A DNA stretch of 64,000 bases from Nostoc sp. JL34 (GCF_017114945.1 NZ_JABXKQ010000044.1:186001-250000); one strand, 5' to 3'; shown: positions 26,484-35,462, numbered from the stretch's first letter. Notes: a model not told the origin generated them from the sequence alone. Translations and numbers: made by a program.

Positions 26484-27311
26484 ATGAACGCAGGCTTAAA
26501 ACGCATTGAAGCAACTCTACACGATTTAGGGAATCGCGGCACTGCCTCTGCCGCCGAAACAGGTGATTCGACCACAAAACGGCCTTTCTCTTTTAGAATT
26601 AGCGTCGGAGCCAATGAACCCACAGAAAGTACACAAACTCCATCCTCTCAGAATGGGGAACTAAATACACAAGAACAAACAGTTGACTTGAGCGCAGATA
26701 CTGAGAGTGATTATCCTCACGAGCAAAATTTCTTTCCTCACCACGACTCTGTGCAGACCTTTCAAGCACAAGATAATGGTGGTAAAACACCCAGCTTACC
26801 CAAGTTGAAAACTCCCAGCTTTAGTAGCCATCGCCACGGTGCTAATCCAGCATTGGCGATGAATCTATTACAAGAAATTCAGGAAACTGTCGCCGATTGG
26901 CAAACAGAATTGCAAAATATTTTGAAACAGATTCAAGATATTTACTTAGAAGGCCCGATTGTCAATGGCTGGTTAGAATCCAATCCCACCGAACCAGAAC
27001 CGGGAGGAACCGCAACACTGCGCCATGCAGAAGTTGACCGCTTGATGAACTACGTAGAAGAAATTTGCGCGAGTGGTGGGAAAGTATCTTATCAATCATC
27101 TATTACTGGCTACCGTCTCTGTGGTGTGGATGATGCTGGTAAAGTCTGGTCGCGTCCATGTCCAGCAGATCAGGTTCCCAATGTTAGTATGGCGATCGCG
27201 CGTTACCAAAAGTTACGTCAACTGTTAGGGCGCAAGCAATCCTTGGAAACCCGCCTGAGTCAACTAGCCCAAACTCTTGTAGTTTTACACAGTCATATTC
27301 AACAAACGTGA
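26484..27311 (+). CDS. Conserved cyanobacterial hypothetical protein
   Basis: A 275-residue soluble protein. The first 120 residues are low-complexity, rich in Ser, Thr, Pro and Gln, and probably disordered. The conserved part (about residues 125-270) holds ALAMNLLQEIQETVADWQTEL, GPIVNGWLES, LMNYVEEICASGGKVSYQSSITGYRLCGVDDAGKVWSRPCP and a final coiled-coil-like helix. I recognise it as a cyanobacteria-type hypothetical without known role. It precedes the polysaccharide glycosyltransferase genes by 134 bases, which contain heptamer-type repeats. Confidence 0.72.
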   Translation: MNAGLKRIEATLHDLGNRGTASAAETGDSTTKRPFSFRISVGANEPTESTQTPSSQNGELNTQEQTVDLSADTESDYPHEQNFFPHHDSVQTFQAQDNGGKTPSLPKLKTPSFSSHRHGANPALAMNLLQEIQETVADWQTELQNILKQIQDIYLEGPIVNGWLESNPTEPEPGGTATLRHAEVDRLMNYVEEICASGGKVSYQSSITGYRLCGVDDAGKVWSRPCPADQVPNVSMAIARYQKLRQLLGRKQSLETRLSQLAQTLVVLHSHIQQT

Positions 27312-27445
27312 AGTTTTAAAGATTATTTCCGAAGAAACTCGGTTGGTGGGTCGGTAACTTTTGGTTTAGATTAACTCTCAGCAGTTGTGCGTTGGATTTA
27401 AGATTTTAATCTAAAATCCCAAATCTCAAATCCAAAATTAAATCT

Positions 27446-28381
27446 ATGCCAGACACCCAAATCTCTGCTATTATCTGTACCCACAATCGAGATACCTATT
27501 TAGGGGCTGCAATTGATAGTCTTTTAGCGCAGGATTTTGCTGCTGATTTTGAAATTGTGGTAGTCGATAATGGGTCTAGCGATCGCACTCGTGAAGTTGT
27601 AGAAGAAAGGGCCCACAATCCGCGCCTGAAGTATGTTTTTGAACCCACCATTGGTTTATCTGTTGCCCGCAACACGGGTGCAAAAGTAGCCAGTGGTGAT
27701 ATTCTTGCTTATTTGGATGACGATGCTGTAGCCAGCCCTCGCTGGCTACAAGTTTTATATTTTGCCTATTACAATAATTCTAAACTAGCGATCGCAGGAG
27801 GCAAAGTTACTCTCATCTGGCCCCCAGGAATCCAACAACCACAGTGGCTATCTCCAGGACTAGCTGCAAATCTGGGTGCATACGACTTGGGTGACAGTAA
27901 CATCTACATCGAGCAACCTGGCTCAACACCCAGAGGCTTAAATTACTCTATCCGCCGCAGTTTCTTAGAAGAAATTGGCGGTTTTGATCCTCACCTCGGT
28001 CGAGTAGGGAAAAATCTCTTATCTAATGAAGAACTGCAAATGACCGAATTTGCCCTACAGCGTGGTTGGCAAGTCGCTTATCTTCCCGAAGCACTAGTCG
28101 CTCACAATGTCGCCCCAGAGCGCCTCCAACGCTCCTGGTTTTTAAACCGAGGCTGGTGGCAGGGTATTAGTGAATGCTATCGAGAACAACTCGCTGGTAA
28201 AGCTGGGATCGCTCAATTACAGCGAGGTAGCGAACGGTTTGTGCGTGGCTTGTATAAAGCATTGCAATATTTTTCTGATCCAGCAGAACGGTTTGACAAG
28301 CTTGTTTATGCTTACGGTCAGATTGGTTACTTAAATGCTGCTATTCAAGGTCTTTTATCTACATCATCAAATAAGAAATAA
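27446..28381 (+). CDS. Family 2 glycosyltransferase
   Basis: A 311-residue GT-A fold protein. Visible are the nucleotide-binding start ISAIICTHNRDTYLGAAIDSLLAQDF, VVVDNGSSDRT, the metal-binding AYLDDDAVASPRWL, NYSIRRSFLEEIGGFDPHLGR and an EELQMTEFALQRGW catalytic-base region. It transfers a sugar from a nucleotide donor; sugar and acceptor are unknown. It lies 24 bases before a second family 2 enzyme and near an HpsU-like acyltransferase, so a role in hormogonium or other exopolysaccharide synthesis is likely but inferred. Confidence 0.88.
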   Translation: MPDTQISAIICTHNRDTYLGAAIDSLLAQDFAADFEIVVVDNGSSDRTREVVEERAHNPRLKYVFEPTIGLSVARNTGAKVASGDILAYLDDDAVASPRWLQVLYFAYYNNSKLAIAGGKVTLIWPPGIQQPQWLSPGLAANLGAYDLGDSNIYIEQPGSTPRGLNYSIRRSFLEEIGGFDPHLGRVGKNLLSNEELQMTEFALQRGWQVAYLPEALVAHNVAPERLQRSWFLNRGWWQGISECYREQLAGKAGIAQLQRGSERFVRGLYKALQYFSDPAERFDKLVYAYGQIGYLNAAIQGLLSTSSNKK

Positions 28382-28405
28382 CCAATAACATAATTTATAC
28401 TCAAT

Positions 28406-29362
28406 ATGTCATCTAAAATACCAGTTTCAGTACTAATTCCAGCTAAAAACGAACAAGTAAACTTGCCTGCGTGCCTTGCTAGCTTGAGCAGAGCAGATGA
28501 AATATTTGTAGTAGATTCTCAAAGTACCGACAACAGCGTTGAAATTGCTAAAAGTCACGGTGTAAATGTCGTACAATTCAACTTCAATGGACGCTGGCCT
28601 AAAAAGAAAAATTGGTCTTTGGATAATCTACCTTTTCGTAACGAATGGGTACTAATTGTAGATTGTGATGAGCGCATCACCCCCGAACTTTGGGAAGAAA
28701 TTGACCAAGCAATTCAAAACAAAGAATATACAGGTTATTATCTCAATCGCCGCGTATTTTTCTTAGGGAAATGGATTCGCTATGGTGGTAAATATCCCGA
28801 TTGGAATCTACGTTTATTTCAGCATCAAAAAGGTCGCTACGAAAATCTAAATACAGAAGATATTCCCAATACTGGTGATAACGAAGTTCACGAACATGTG
28901 ATTTTGCAGGGGAAAGTTGGGTATCTCAAAAATGATATGCTCCACGAAGACTTCCGCGACCTTTATCACTGGTTAGAACGACACAACCGCTATTCCAACT
29001 GGGAAGCCAGCGTTTATTTTAATATTCTCACAGGTAAAGATGATAGCGGTACTATCGGCGCTAATCTATTTGGTGATGCCGTGCAACGTAAACGATTTTT
29101 GAAAAAAGTCTGGGTACACCTGCCATTTAAACCCATTTTGCGGTTTATTTTGTTTTATATAATTCAACGCGGTTTTTTGGATGGCAAAGCAGGATATATC
29201 TATGCATGTTTGCTGAGTCAATATGAATATCAAATTGGCGTTAAACTTTACGAATTACGTAGCTGTGGTGGTCACTTAAATACTGCAACTACCCCGAAGG
29301 AAGGAGCAGGGGAGCAAGGGAGCAGGGGAGCAGAAGGAAAGCTATTGACCATTGACTCCTGA
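28406..29362 (+). CDS. Family 2 glycosyltransferase (WaaE/KdtX-like)
   Basis: A 318-residue protein. It shows VSVLIPAKNEQVNLPACLASL, FVVDSQSTDNSVEIA, WVLIVDCDERITPEL (DxD-type metal motif) and the WaaE-like GKWIRYGGKYPDWNLRLFQ, then HEDFRDLYHWLERHNRYS. Two hydrophobic helices occur near residues 235-275. The last 30 codons include a GGGGAGCA-type octamer repeat giving GAGEQGSRGAEG, so the natural C-terminus was probably extended by repeat insertion. It follows the previous glycosyltransferase closely in an apparent operon with the acyltransferase. Confidence 0.88.
   Translation: MSSKIPVSVLIPAKNEQVNLPACLASLSRADEIFVVDSQSTDNSVEIAKSHGVNVVQFNFNGRWPKKKNWSLDNLPFRNEWVLIVDCDERITPELWEEIDQAIQNKEYTGYYLNRRVFFLGKWIRYGGKYPDWNLRLFQHQKGRYENLNTEDIPNTGDNEVHEHVILQGKVGYLKNDMLHEDFRDLYHWLERHNRYSNWEASVYFNILTGKDDSGTIGANLFGDAVQRKRFLKKVWVHLPFKPILRFILFYIIQRGFLDGKAGYIYACLLSQYEYQIGVKLYELRSCGGHLNTATTPKEGAGEQGSRGAEGKLLTIDS
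29305..29336 (+). repeat. GGGGAGCA octamer repeat inside glycosyltransferase 3' end
   Basis: A run of GGAGCAGG/GGAGCAAG units encodes GAGEQGSRGA at the C-terminus. The same octamer, in opposite orientation, occurs inside the PKS gene at 58094-58125, and similar purine-rich runs lie in the intergenic DNA at 8203-8255. Confidence 0.75.
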
Positions 29363-29369
29363 CAATAAC

Positions 29370-29418
29370 TAATGACCAATGACTAATGACCAATAACCAA
29401 TGACTAATGACCAATGAC
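29370..29418. repeat. Short tandem heptamer repeat (C/TAATGAC), contains a start codon
   Basis: Seven tandem heptamers (TAATGAC and CAATGAC, one CAATAAC). The start codon of the HpsU-like gene (29407) lies within the sixth unit. Similar degenerate units continue to the left to about 29350. Confidence 0.85.
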
Positions 29419-29988
29419 CAACCTTTCGTAGATTTACGCAAATATGACCAATCTTGGTTTGATCGGGGGCGTCCAAGTTGGTATGTTTTATTATGGTGGT
29501 TTGTACAAGCGATCGCCTTTCCCCTCACTCCTCAACCGTTAAATATTCTGCGTTCTGCTCTGCTACGAGTGTTTGGCGCTCGTATCGGTAAAGGCGTATT
29601 AATTCGACCCACCGCCCGGTTCACCTACCCTTGGAAAGTCACCGTTGGCAACTACAGTTGGATTGGAGATAACGTAGTTTTATACAGCCTCGATCAAATC
29701 CACATCGGTGAACACTGCGTAATTTCCCAAAAAAGTTACCTGTGTACTGGTAGTCATGATCTCCAAGACCCTGCTTTTGGGTTGAAAACAGCGAGTATCA
29801 CCATTGATAATGGTGCATGGATAGCAGCAGATTGTTTTGTTGGGCCGGGAGTGCAAATCGGGGCTAATGCTGTGATTGGCGCTCGTAGTAGTGTTTTTAC
29901 TAATATGCCCTCTGGGCAAGTTTGTTGGGGAAGTCCCTGTCGTCCTCAGACGGTTCGGATAAAATTTGATCCTCCCACAAACCCGTGA
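29407..29988 (+). CDS. hpsU: Left-handed beta-helix acyltransferase, HpsU-like (WcaF family)
   Basis: A 193-residue hexapeptide-repeat protein. The N-terminus PFVDLRKYDQSWFDRGRPSW and PLTPQPLNILRSALLRVFGA resembles WcaF/NodL-type acetyltransferases and, from memory, the cyanobacterial family named HpsU. Hexapeptide coils follow from about residue 60 (IGKGVLIRPTARFTYPWKVTVGNYSWIGDNV), with catalytic His in TGSHDLQDP. It probably acetylates a hormogonium or exopolysaccharide sugar. The ATG lies inside a heptamer repeat and has no clear ribosome-binding site. The symbol is a family-level call. Confidence 0.72.
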   Translation: MTNDQPFVDLRKYDQSWFDRGRPSWYVLLWWFVQAIAFPLTPQPLNILRSALLRVFGARIGKGVLIRPTARFTYPWKVTVGNYSWIGDNVVLYSLDQIHIGEHCVISQKSYLCTGSHDLQDPAFGLKTASITIDNGAWIAADCFVGPGVQIGANAVIGARSSVFTNMPSGQVCWGSPCRPQTVRIKFDPPTNP

Positions 29989-30003
29989 TTTTATCGGGTT
30001 TGT
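29977..30003. terminator. Hairpin over the stop of the acyltransferase gene
   Basis: A perfect 9-bp inverted repeat (ACAAACCCG / CGGGTTTGT, loop 9) spans the TGA stop. It lacks a T run, so it may be a weak terminator or mRNA-stabilising hairpin between convergent genes. The following DNA (30004-30090) resembles a dispersed Nostoc repeat and contains no gene. Confidence 0.45.
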
Positions 30004-30144
30004 AGTCAGAGGTGGAGTAGCTTGCTTCCCCTTTCGTGGAGCGATTCCGTAGGAAACGGGTACGCTAACGCCAATTGAATGAGCGTGCAACGTGATAGGT
30101 AAAACTCTAAGTCAAGGATGACGTAATTAGTTGAAAATATGGTG

Positions 30145-32172
30145 CTAAAGTCTTACCCATTTCAATATCTTTGGGTTTTTGTTATAGCGGTAGGTTAAGC
30201 CCTCCTTAGTAGTAATAGATTGGCCTTTGCTTGCCTTACTTCTAATGGTACCAATTGAATAATTTGTTAACATCTGCATTTCTTGATGAGAAAGCCCTTC
30301 GATTGTGTCTATTTCTACTGCTCTTTCTGGTTGGATTTGGGATTCTTTGTTGGATAAATCATCTATTTTGATTTCAGATTTTTGGGTAGGAGTGATGACA
30401 ATTTTTTTTGCTTTTTGAAGCCGATAATCCTGCACGGTTAAAAGTTGCCAACTGGAATCTTGTGAAAGCTCTAAAACCCATTGATGATAATCAAACAGGC
30501 TTTCCCGATGCCCAACACTGATAAAAGTTGTTTGAGTTGATTGTAACTGTTGATATAAACTTCCTTCATTATTCAAATCTAAGGCACTGGTTGCTTCATC
30601 TAATATAGTGAAGCTAGGATGAGTAACTAACAGTCGTGCGAATGCAAGGCGTTGTTGTTCTCCCAACGATAATATATTCTCCCAAGGAACTTCTGTATCA
30701 AAGCCATCGACTCGACTTAGCAAGTTTTGCAAGTTGACTTGTTGCAAAACTTCTTTGAGTTCTCGATCGGTCATTTGACGATTTGTATTAGGATAGAGTA
30801 ATTGTTCGCGTAAAGTTCCCAAAATTATGTAAGGACGTTGCGGCAAAAATAAGACTTCTTCTAGGGGAGGTCGCATCAAACGACCAGTCCCCGCATTCCA
30901 CAAACCAGCGATCGCTCTCAACAAAGAACTTTTGCCTCGACCACTGGGCCCAACAATCAATAAACCTTCTCCACGTTGAACAGAAAGTGACAAATCTTCG
31001 ACGATCACCTGCTCATAGTTTGGTGTTTGTAAGGTGACATTATCAAAAGCAAAATAGTTTTCTTCTACTGTTTTAATAGTACTCACATTTTCGGGTTGTT
31101 TGGTCACTTCTTCTAACGCATCTGAAAACTCAGTTAAACGCTCAACGTAACTCGAAAAACTTCCAGAAGTGCCAAATTCAGCTATTAATTCTCCTAGAGC
31201 AGTAGCAAACAGATAGCTAGCTAAAGTAGCTTGTCCAACTTGTCCAAAATCAATTTCATTACTAATATATAAAGGTGCAAGTAATAACAACGTAAAAAAT
31301 TCGATAGCAGATTGATATCCTCTGTTAAAAATTTCGTTATTTCTCTCCCAATTAATTTTGCGTATCGCACTTTTTAGGATATTATGAAATCTTCGCTGAA
31401 TTATATTTAATTCTTGATTTTCTCCTCGAAAAAAAGCTATCGATTCGGCATGATTCCGAACATGAGTTAGTGCATAATTGTAGTCTGCTTTAGATTCAAG
31501 TTCCTCTTGATTAATTTTAATTAATTCTTGATTTAAGTAAACAGCAATCAAATTGCCTATAATCGTATAAACCAGCAAAGCAATAGCGACCTTTGGGAAA
31601 ATTGACCAAAGAATTATTAAAAAAGTCGCCATTTGCAGTACTTTTTCTAGGAAAGTAGCTGAAAAACTGAGGGCATTACTAGGAAGAGGTTCAATTTCTT
31701 GAGATAAACGTTGATCTGGGTTATCAATATCAGCTTTAAAATTAATTTTATAATAAGCACGATTAGTCAAATATTTATCTAAAATATGATTATTGAGCCA
31801 TTGGTACCAATCAAGAGCGATTTTTTTTCTCAGAAATTTAGAAAATCCAACTAAGAGGCTTACGCAGACAAGCCCAACAGCATAAAGCCACACTATGTTA
31901 ATGAACTTAGAATAATCTTTTTCTTGAATAATTATATCGATCAAATAACGATTAACGAAACTATTAAAAGCAGTTACACCTACAAGTGCGATTATTAATA
32001 ATATCAGCAGAATAAGCATTCCCCATCCACGAATCACATCTGAGAATGCTCTTTCCCCTGGTTTTGTTGGATACCAGTAAGGTGCTGCGATCGCTCTGAC
32101 ATTTTTCCAGAATTGGATAAAATCTGAAAAAGGATTTGTTCCGGGTTGATTTTGAAGAACTTGGGTTGACAT
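30145..32172 (-). CDS. ABC transporter, SbmA/BacA-YddA type (fused permease-ATPase), NosG-like
   Basis: A 675-residue protein. Membrane helices lie at about residues 50-80, 100-120, 190-225 and 290-325, with the SbmA/BacA-type motif (WYQWLNNHILDKYLTNRAYYKINF, DNPDQRLSQEI). The ATPase has Walker A GPSGRGKSS near residue 410, signature LSLGEQQR and Walker B FTILDEATSALD. About 100 extra residues after the ATPase end in a helical block (GLSHQEMQMLTNYSIGTIRSKA). As last gene of the cluster, it probably exports the peptide, in the position of nosG of the nostopeptolide cluster. I start at the ATG (32172), since the frame upstream begins only with TTG. Confidence 0.86.
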   Translation of the reverse strand: MSTQVLQNQPGTNPFSDFIQFWKNVRAIAAPYWYPTKPGERAFSDVIRGWGMLILLILLIIALVGVTAFNSFVNRYLIDIIIQEKDYSKFINIVWLYAVGLVCVSLLVGFSKFLRKKIALDWYQWLNNHILDKYLTNRAYYKINFKADIDNPDQRLSQEIEPLPSNALSFSATFLEKVLQMATFLIILWSIFPKVAIALLVYTIIGNLIAVYLNQELIKINQEELESKADYNYALTHVRNHAESIAFFRGENQELNIIQRRFHNILKSAIRKINWERNNEIFNRGYQSAIEFFTLLLLAPLYISNEIDFGQVGQATLASYLFATALGELIAEFGTSGSFSSYVERLTEFSDALEEVTKQPENVSTIKTVEENYFAFDNVTLQTPNYEQVIVEDLSLSVQRGEGLLIVGPSGRGKSSLLRAIAGLWNAGTGRLMRPPLEEVLFLPQRPYIILGTLREQLLYPNTNRQMTDRELKEVLQQVNLQNLLSRVDGFDTEVPWENILSLGEQQRLAFARLLVTHPSFTILDEATSALDLNNEGSLYQQLQSTQTTFISVGHRESLFDYHQWVLELSQDSSWQLLTVQDYRLQKAKKIVITPTQKSEIKIDDLSNKESQIQPERAVEIDTIEGLSHQEMQMLTNYSIGTIRSKASKGQSITTKEGLTYRYNKNPKILKWVRL

Positions 32173-32300
32173 ATTATGCAATTAAATTAAAATATTTGAT
32201 CAAAATTACTACTTTTTAGTACCAGATAATCAGTCATAAATAGGGAATAAGAAACCTGCACTCAGCACTTGAAACTATCTTTGCGCTCAAGCATGTTTTT

Positions 32301-33122
32301 TCAACTGATATTACCCAATTTTTCAGTGCGACTCAAAGCAGCAAGCACTGCATTAGAAATGGCAGTTCGCATCCCACCTTTTTCTAATTCGTAAATACCA
32401 GCAGCAGTCACTCCCCCAGGACTAGTTACCTTGTTTCGCAAGACTGTTGGATGTTCATGAGTCTGAAACATAAGTTCTACACTACCAGCAATCGTATGCA
32501 ATGTTAATTCTTGGGCTTGTGTCCGGGTTAAACCTATCTGAACCCCAGCATCAATCATCGCTTCGATGTACAGAAACACAAATCCAGTCCCGGCGCTACT
32601 CAACGCCGTTGCCATATCAAGGTAATGTTCACTTTGGGTAGCAAATTCCTTGCCTAAGGCTTGTAAAATGACTTGAGTATGCGATCGCTGCATCTCTGTC
32701 ACACTTGATGATGCACTCCACACCGTAGTTCCATGACCAACCTCTACTGCAAGATTTGGCATGGTACGCACAACAGTAGGATGATTCAACCCTTGGCACA
32801 GAGATGGAATACTTGCTCCTGCCACAATACTAATTACTAAAGCATCAGGTGAAACTTTATCCTTAATCATAGCCATAACAGAGGCCAAAACCTGTGGCTT
32901 TACCGCCAGTATCACAATGGATGCGCCTTGCACCGCTTCTAAATTGCAGATTGTAGTACGTACTCCATACTCCCTTTCTAAATGAAGACATCGCGCAGAA
33001 AGTGGTTCACTAACAATAATTAGTTCAGGCTTTTGAACAGTTTTTGTCGATAACAATCTATTAATTATAATTTCGCCCATCGTGCCACCGCCGATAAAGG
33101 CAATTTGTAAATTTTCTAGCAT
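32301..33122 (-). CDS. nosF: NosF-like pyrroline-5-carboxylate reductase (4-methylproline pathway)
   Basis: A 273-residue ProC-family protein. It has an NAD(P)-binding loop FIGGGTMGE (residues 9-17), the VVRTMPNLAVEVGHG segment and the C-terminal signature KVTSPGGVTAAGIYELEKGGMRTAISNAV. ProC reduces 1-pyrroline-5-carboxylate to proline. Here, 41 bases after the NosE-like dehydrogenase and in an NRPS cluster, it most likely reduces 4-methyl-1-pyrroline-5-carboxylate to 4-methylproline, as shown for NosF of Nostoc. Housekeeping ProC is the alternative, but the context argues against it. Confidence 0.88.
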   Translation of the reverse strand: MLENLQIAFIGGGTMGEIIINRLLSTKTVQKPELIIVSEPLSARCLHLEREYGVRTTICNLEAVQGASIVILAVKPQVLASVMAMIKDKVSPDALVISIVAGASIPSLCQGLNHPTVVRTMPNLAVEVGHGTTVWSASSSVTEMQRSHTQVILQALGKEFATQSEHYLDMATALSSAGTGFVFLYIEAMIDAGVQIGLTRTQAQELTLHTIAGSVELMFQTHEHPTVLRNKVTSPGGVTAAGIYELEKGGMRTAISNAVLAALSRTEKLGNIS

Positions 33123-33163
33123 ATCTTCTCTTTCTTACTTAAGTCGTTGATATATTGTTCGCA

Positions 33164-34270
33164 TTAAGATAGATTAGGCTGAATCACAGCTTTTAATACA
33201 GATCCTTGTTCTACATCTGTCAGTGCTTGATTAATTTCTTCTAGTGTGTATGAACGAGTAATGATGCTTGACCAAGCAATGTTCTTGCTGGAATCACTGT
33301 GGCGTTTTAGTAATTCAATCATTCTGTAAAAATGGCTGAAATCAATTCCCCAAGTCCCGCGAATATCAATATGTTTTAGATTAATTTCTAAGTGGGGATT
33401 GATGAGAATTTCACCCGTGTTTGTGTAATGCCCGACAATAACATAGCGACCTCCACTTCTGGTCATATTCAAGCCTTCTTTGACAGCAACGGGAATGCCT
33501 GTGGCTTCAATCGTGACATCAGCACCGTGTCCGTGCGTCAATTCTAAAACCCGCTCAATATGTTGTCGTGGATCGTCAGCCTTAATTACTAAGGTTTCAT
33601 CGACACCGAAGGATTTAGCAACTACTAATCGACTCTCAAATTTATCAATGACAATCACTTTGCCTGCACCTGAGAGCAAAGCTAGAATTGCCACACTCAA
33701 ACCCACAGGCCCGCAACCCTGAACCACCACAACATCACCAATTTGAATCTGCGCTCGGTCGATAGCGTGTAGTGCAGTTGGTAAAGCACACCCTCCAGCA
33801 ATGAATTGCTTTGGTGAAACTTCTTCAGGTAAAGTGAGAACTTTCACCCCTGGTTTGAGGTAAATCAGTTCAGACCAACCGCCCAGTAACCCATCTTTCG
33901 CTGAGTAGGTAACACCATAAACTTTGCGTTGAGGACAACGAGTGGATGCTTTGGCGACTAGACAATACCAGCAGTTGTAACAAGTTTCGTGGACATCCAA
34001 AAAAGTGGCGATCGCTCCAGGCTGAATTAATTTACCATTGACATCATGAACCGATCCACCTGTTTCTACCACACGACCAACTGAGAAGTGTCCAGGGATG
34101 ATAGGATACGGTACTCCCTCTAAACGCCCATGTAGTAAATGTACATCAGTTCCACAAACCTCTGAATATAAGGTTTCGAGAATGATTCCACCCTTCTCCA
34201 GAATCGGGTCTGGTAATTGTTGCACTTTAACTGGCTGATTAGGTGCAATCATCACAGCGGCCAAGGGCAT
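33164..34270 (-). CDS. nosE: NosE-like zinc-dependent alcohol dehydrogenase (4-methylproline pathway)
   Basis: A 368-residue medium-chain dehydrogenase. Catalytic-zinc ligands are Cys39 (SEVCGTDVH) and His61 (PGHFSVG). The usual Glu after that His is Phe62, a deviation from the common GHE motif. Structural-zinc cysteines are 97, 100, 103 and 112. The nucleotide loop is QGCGPVGLS. NosE is known to oxidise (2S,4S)-5-hydroxyleucine to the semialdehyde that cyclises to methyl-pyrroline carboxylate. It stands directly before the NosF-like gene in one transcription direction. Confidence 0.88.
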   Translation of the reverse strand: MPLAAVMIAPNQPVKVQQLPDPILEKGGIILETLYSEVCGTDVHLLHGRLEGVPYPIIPGHFSVGRVVETGGSVHDVNGKLIQPGAIATFLDVHETCYNCWYCLVAKASTRCPQRKVYGVTYSAKDGLLGGWSELIYLKPGVKVLTLPEEVSPKQFIAGGCALPTALHAIDRAQIQIGDVVVVQGCGPVGLSVAILALLSGAGKVIVIDKFESRLVVAKSFGVDETLVIKADDPRQHIERVLELTHGHGADVTIEATGIPVAVKEGLNMTRSGGRYVIVGHYTNTGEILINPHLEINLKHIDIRGTWGIDFSHFYRMIELLKRHSDSSKNIAWSSIITRSYTLEEINQALTDVEQGSVLKAVIQPNLS

Positions 34271-34450
34271 AAATTACTTCCTCACTATATTTACCAAATC
34301 GCCAATTGTTTATTGAGCTATGAGAATCCTATTTGATTGTGTAAAAAACCAAGCTGGCTAAAAGCTTACCCTATAGAGGTTTATTTTTTAGTTAAAGTTA
34401 ACAAGATTCAACTAGGATTGCTATAGTATTTTACCTCCTACTTATCAGCT

Positions 34451-35245
34451 TCAAGACCACAAAATAATTTCACCATTAGGAAGTAATCCAATCGCCGAAG
34501 TAAATGTCACACGTTGTCCATCCATCGGCTCAACAATGTGAAAATTGCGTGTATTGAAAATGAATATATCTCCCACATAAGGTTGAAAGCCGATCGCGTC
34601 TGCATCTGCAATTACTGTATCACTATATCCGTAGGAATCGAGTTTATACCGTTCATTTCCTGGTTGCCACTGGCGATCGTAAATGCGTGTTTGACCATGA
34701 TTATTAGGAGAAAATTTCAAGTACAAATTCCAAGAAAGTTGAGAAATAACTGTACCAACTTCCCATTCAGATTGTTCTAGAGGAGCATAATCAATATGAA
34801 GTTGAGTACCCTGCTCTATTTTTCTGATCAGTCCTGCATAATAACTACTGTAGAATGGTTCCGATGCAATTCGCACGGTCGCGCCTGTACACTCTCGGAT
34901 TTGCATCATTAAGCGTTCTAATGGATTGAAAGAAGCTGCCATAATGCAGTCTCTTAATTTAGTTGCACGTTGTACTGCTTGGAAATAAGCTGCTTTACTA
35001 ATGCGATTATATTCAAACACCGTGATACCAATTCGCTCAATCTTGGGATTCACATCTTGATAGCAGTCAAAGTTGAACAATTGAGCTTGTTCAACTAACA
35101 TCTCACACTCTTGGTTTGTGGAAAATTCTTTTAACCGAATTAAAGGAATTCGGTTTTCCAACAGCATTCTTAAAGACTCTGTAGTTAAGGGATACTCTTG
35201 CTTGTTGTCCCAAACCTTGCATTTAATCTGGTTAGAAGTAGCCAT
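34451..35245 (-). CDS. 2OG-Fe(II) dioxygenase, candidate amino-acid hydroxylase
   Basis: A 264-residue protein with a complete jelly-roll iron site: His150-x-Asp152 (QLHIDYAP), His236 (TRNFHIVEP) and 2-oxoglutarate-binding Arg245 (DGQRVTF). These enzymes hydroxylate substrates using oxygen and 2-oxoglutarate. Its place in an NRPS cluster suggests it hydroxylates a free amino acid (proline, leucine or another) or a peptidyl residue. It resembles none of the named proline hydroxylases closely enough for me to assign. A hairpin at 35406-35453 separates it from the PhyH-type gene. Confidence 0.78.
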   Translation of the reverse strand: MATSNQIKCKVWDNKQEYPLTTESLRMLLENRIPLIRLKEFSTNQECEMLVEQAQLFNFDCYQDVNPKIERIGITVFEYNRISKAAYFQAVQRATKLRDCIMAASFNPLERLMMQIRECTGATVRIASEPFYSSYYAGLIRKIEQGTQLHIDYAPLEQSEWEVGTVISQLSWNLYLKFSPNNHGQTRIYDRQWQPGNERYKLDSYGYSDTVIADADAIGFQPYVGDIFIFNTRNFHIVEPMDGQRVTFTSAIGLLPNGEIILWS

Positions 35246-35405
35246 AATCCAACTCCTAAAATTTAAATCTCAACTCAAATTCAACCTATCTAATTTTGCC
35301 AAAGTTAGCTGATATTAATTGGATAGTAATATCTAGCGATCGCTTTTACATCTGTCTGAAAATAAGTAAAACTTGAAGAAGCTTTGCACTGTTGCAGGCT
35401 CAGTT

Positions 35406-35453
35406 CGGAGATATATTGATAAGTGCATTTAGCCTTCCCACTTAATATCTCCG
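35406..35453. terminator. Bulged hairpin between the two dioxygenase genes
   Basis: CGGAGATAT-(5)-TAAGTG pairs with CACTTA-ATATCTCCG: 15 bp with a 5-base bulge and a 13-base loop. It begins 10 bases after the stop of the PhyH-type gene. It has no T run. It could attenuate transcription from the NRPS genes into the tailoring genes, or protect a processed mRNA end. Confidence 0.5.
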
Positions 35454-35462
35454 AGATGTGGG

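Noticed and set aside
29370-29418. Possible CRISPR array
   Set aside because: The units are contiguous heptamers without spacers, a known short tandem repeat type. No cas genes occur in the window.
32301-33122. Housekeeping proC
   Set aside because: Tandem position with the NosE-like gene inside an NRPS cluster favours the NosF role, although ProC activity is possible.
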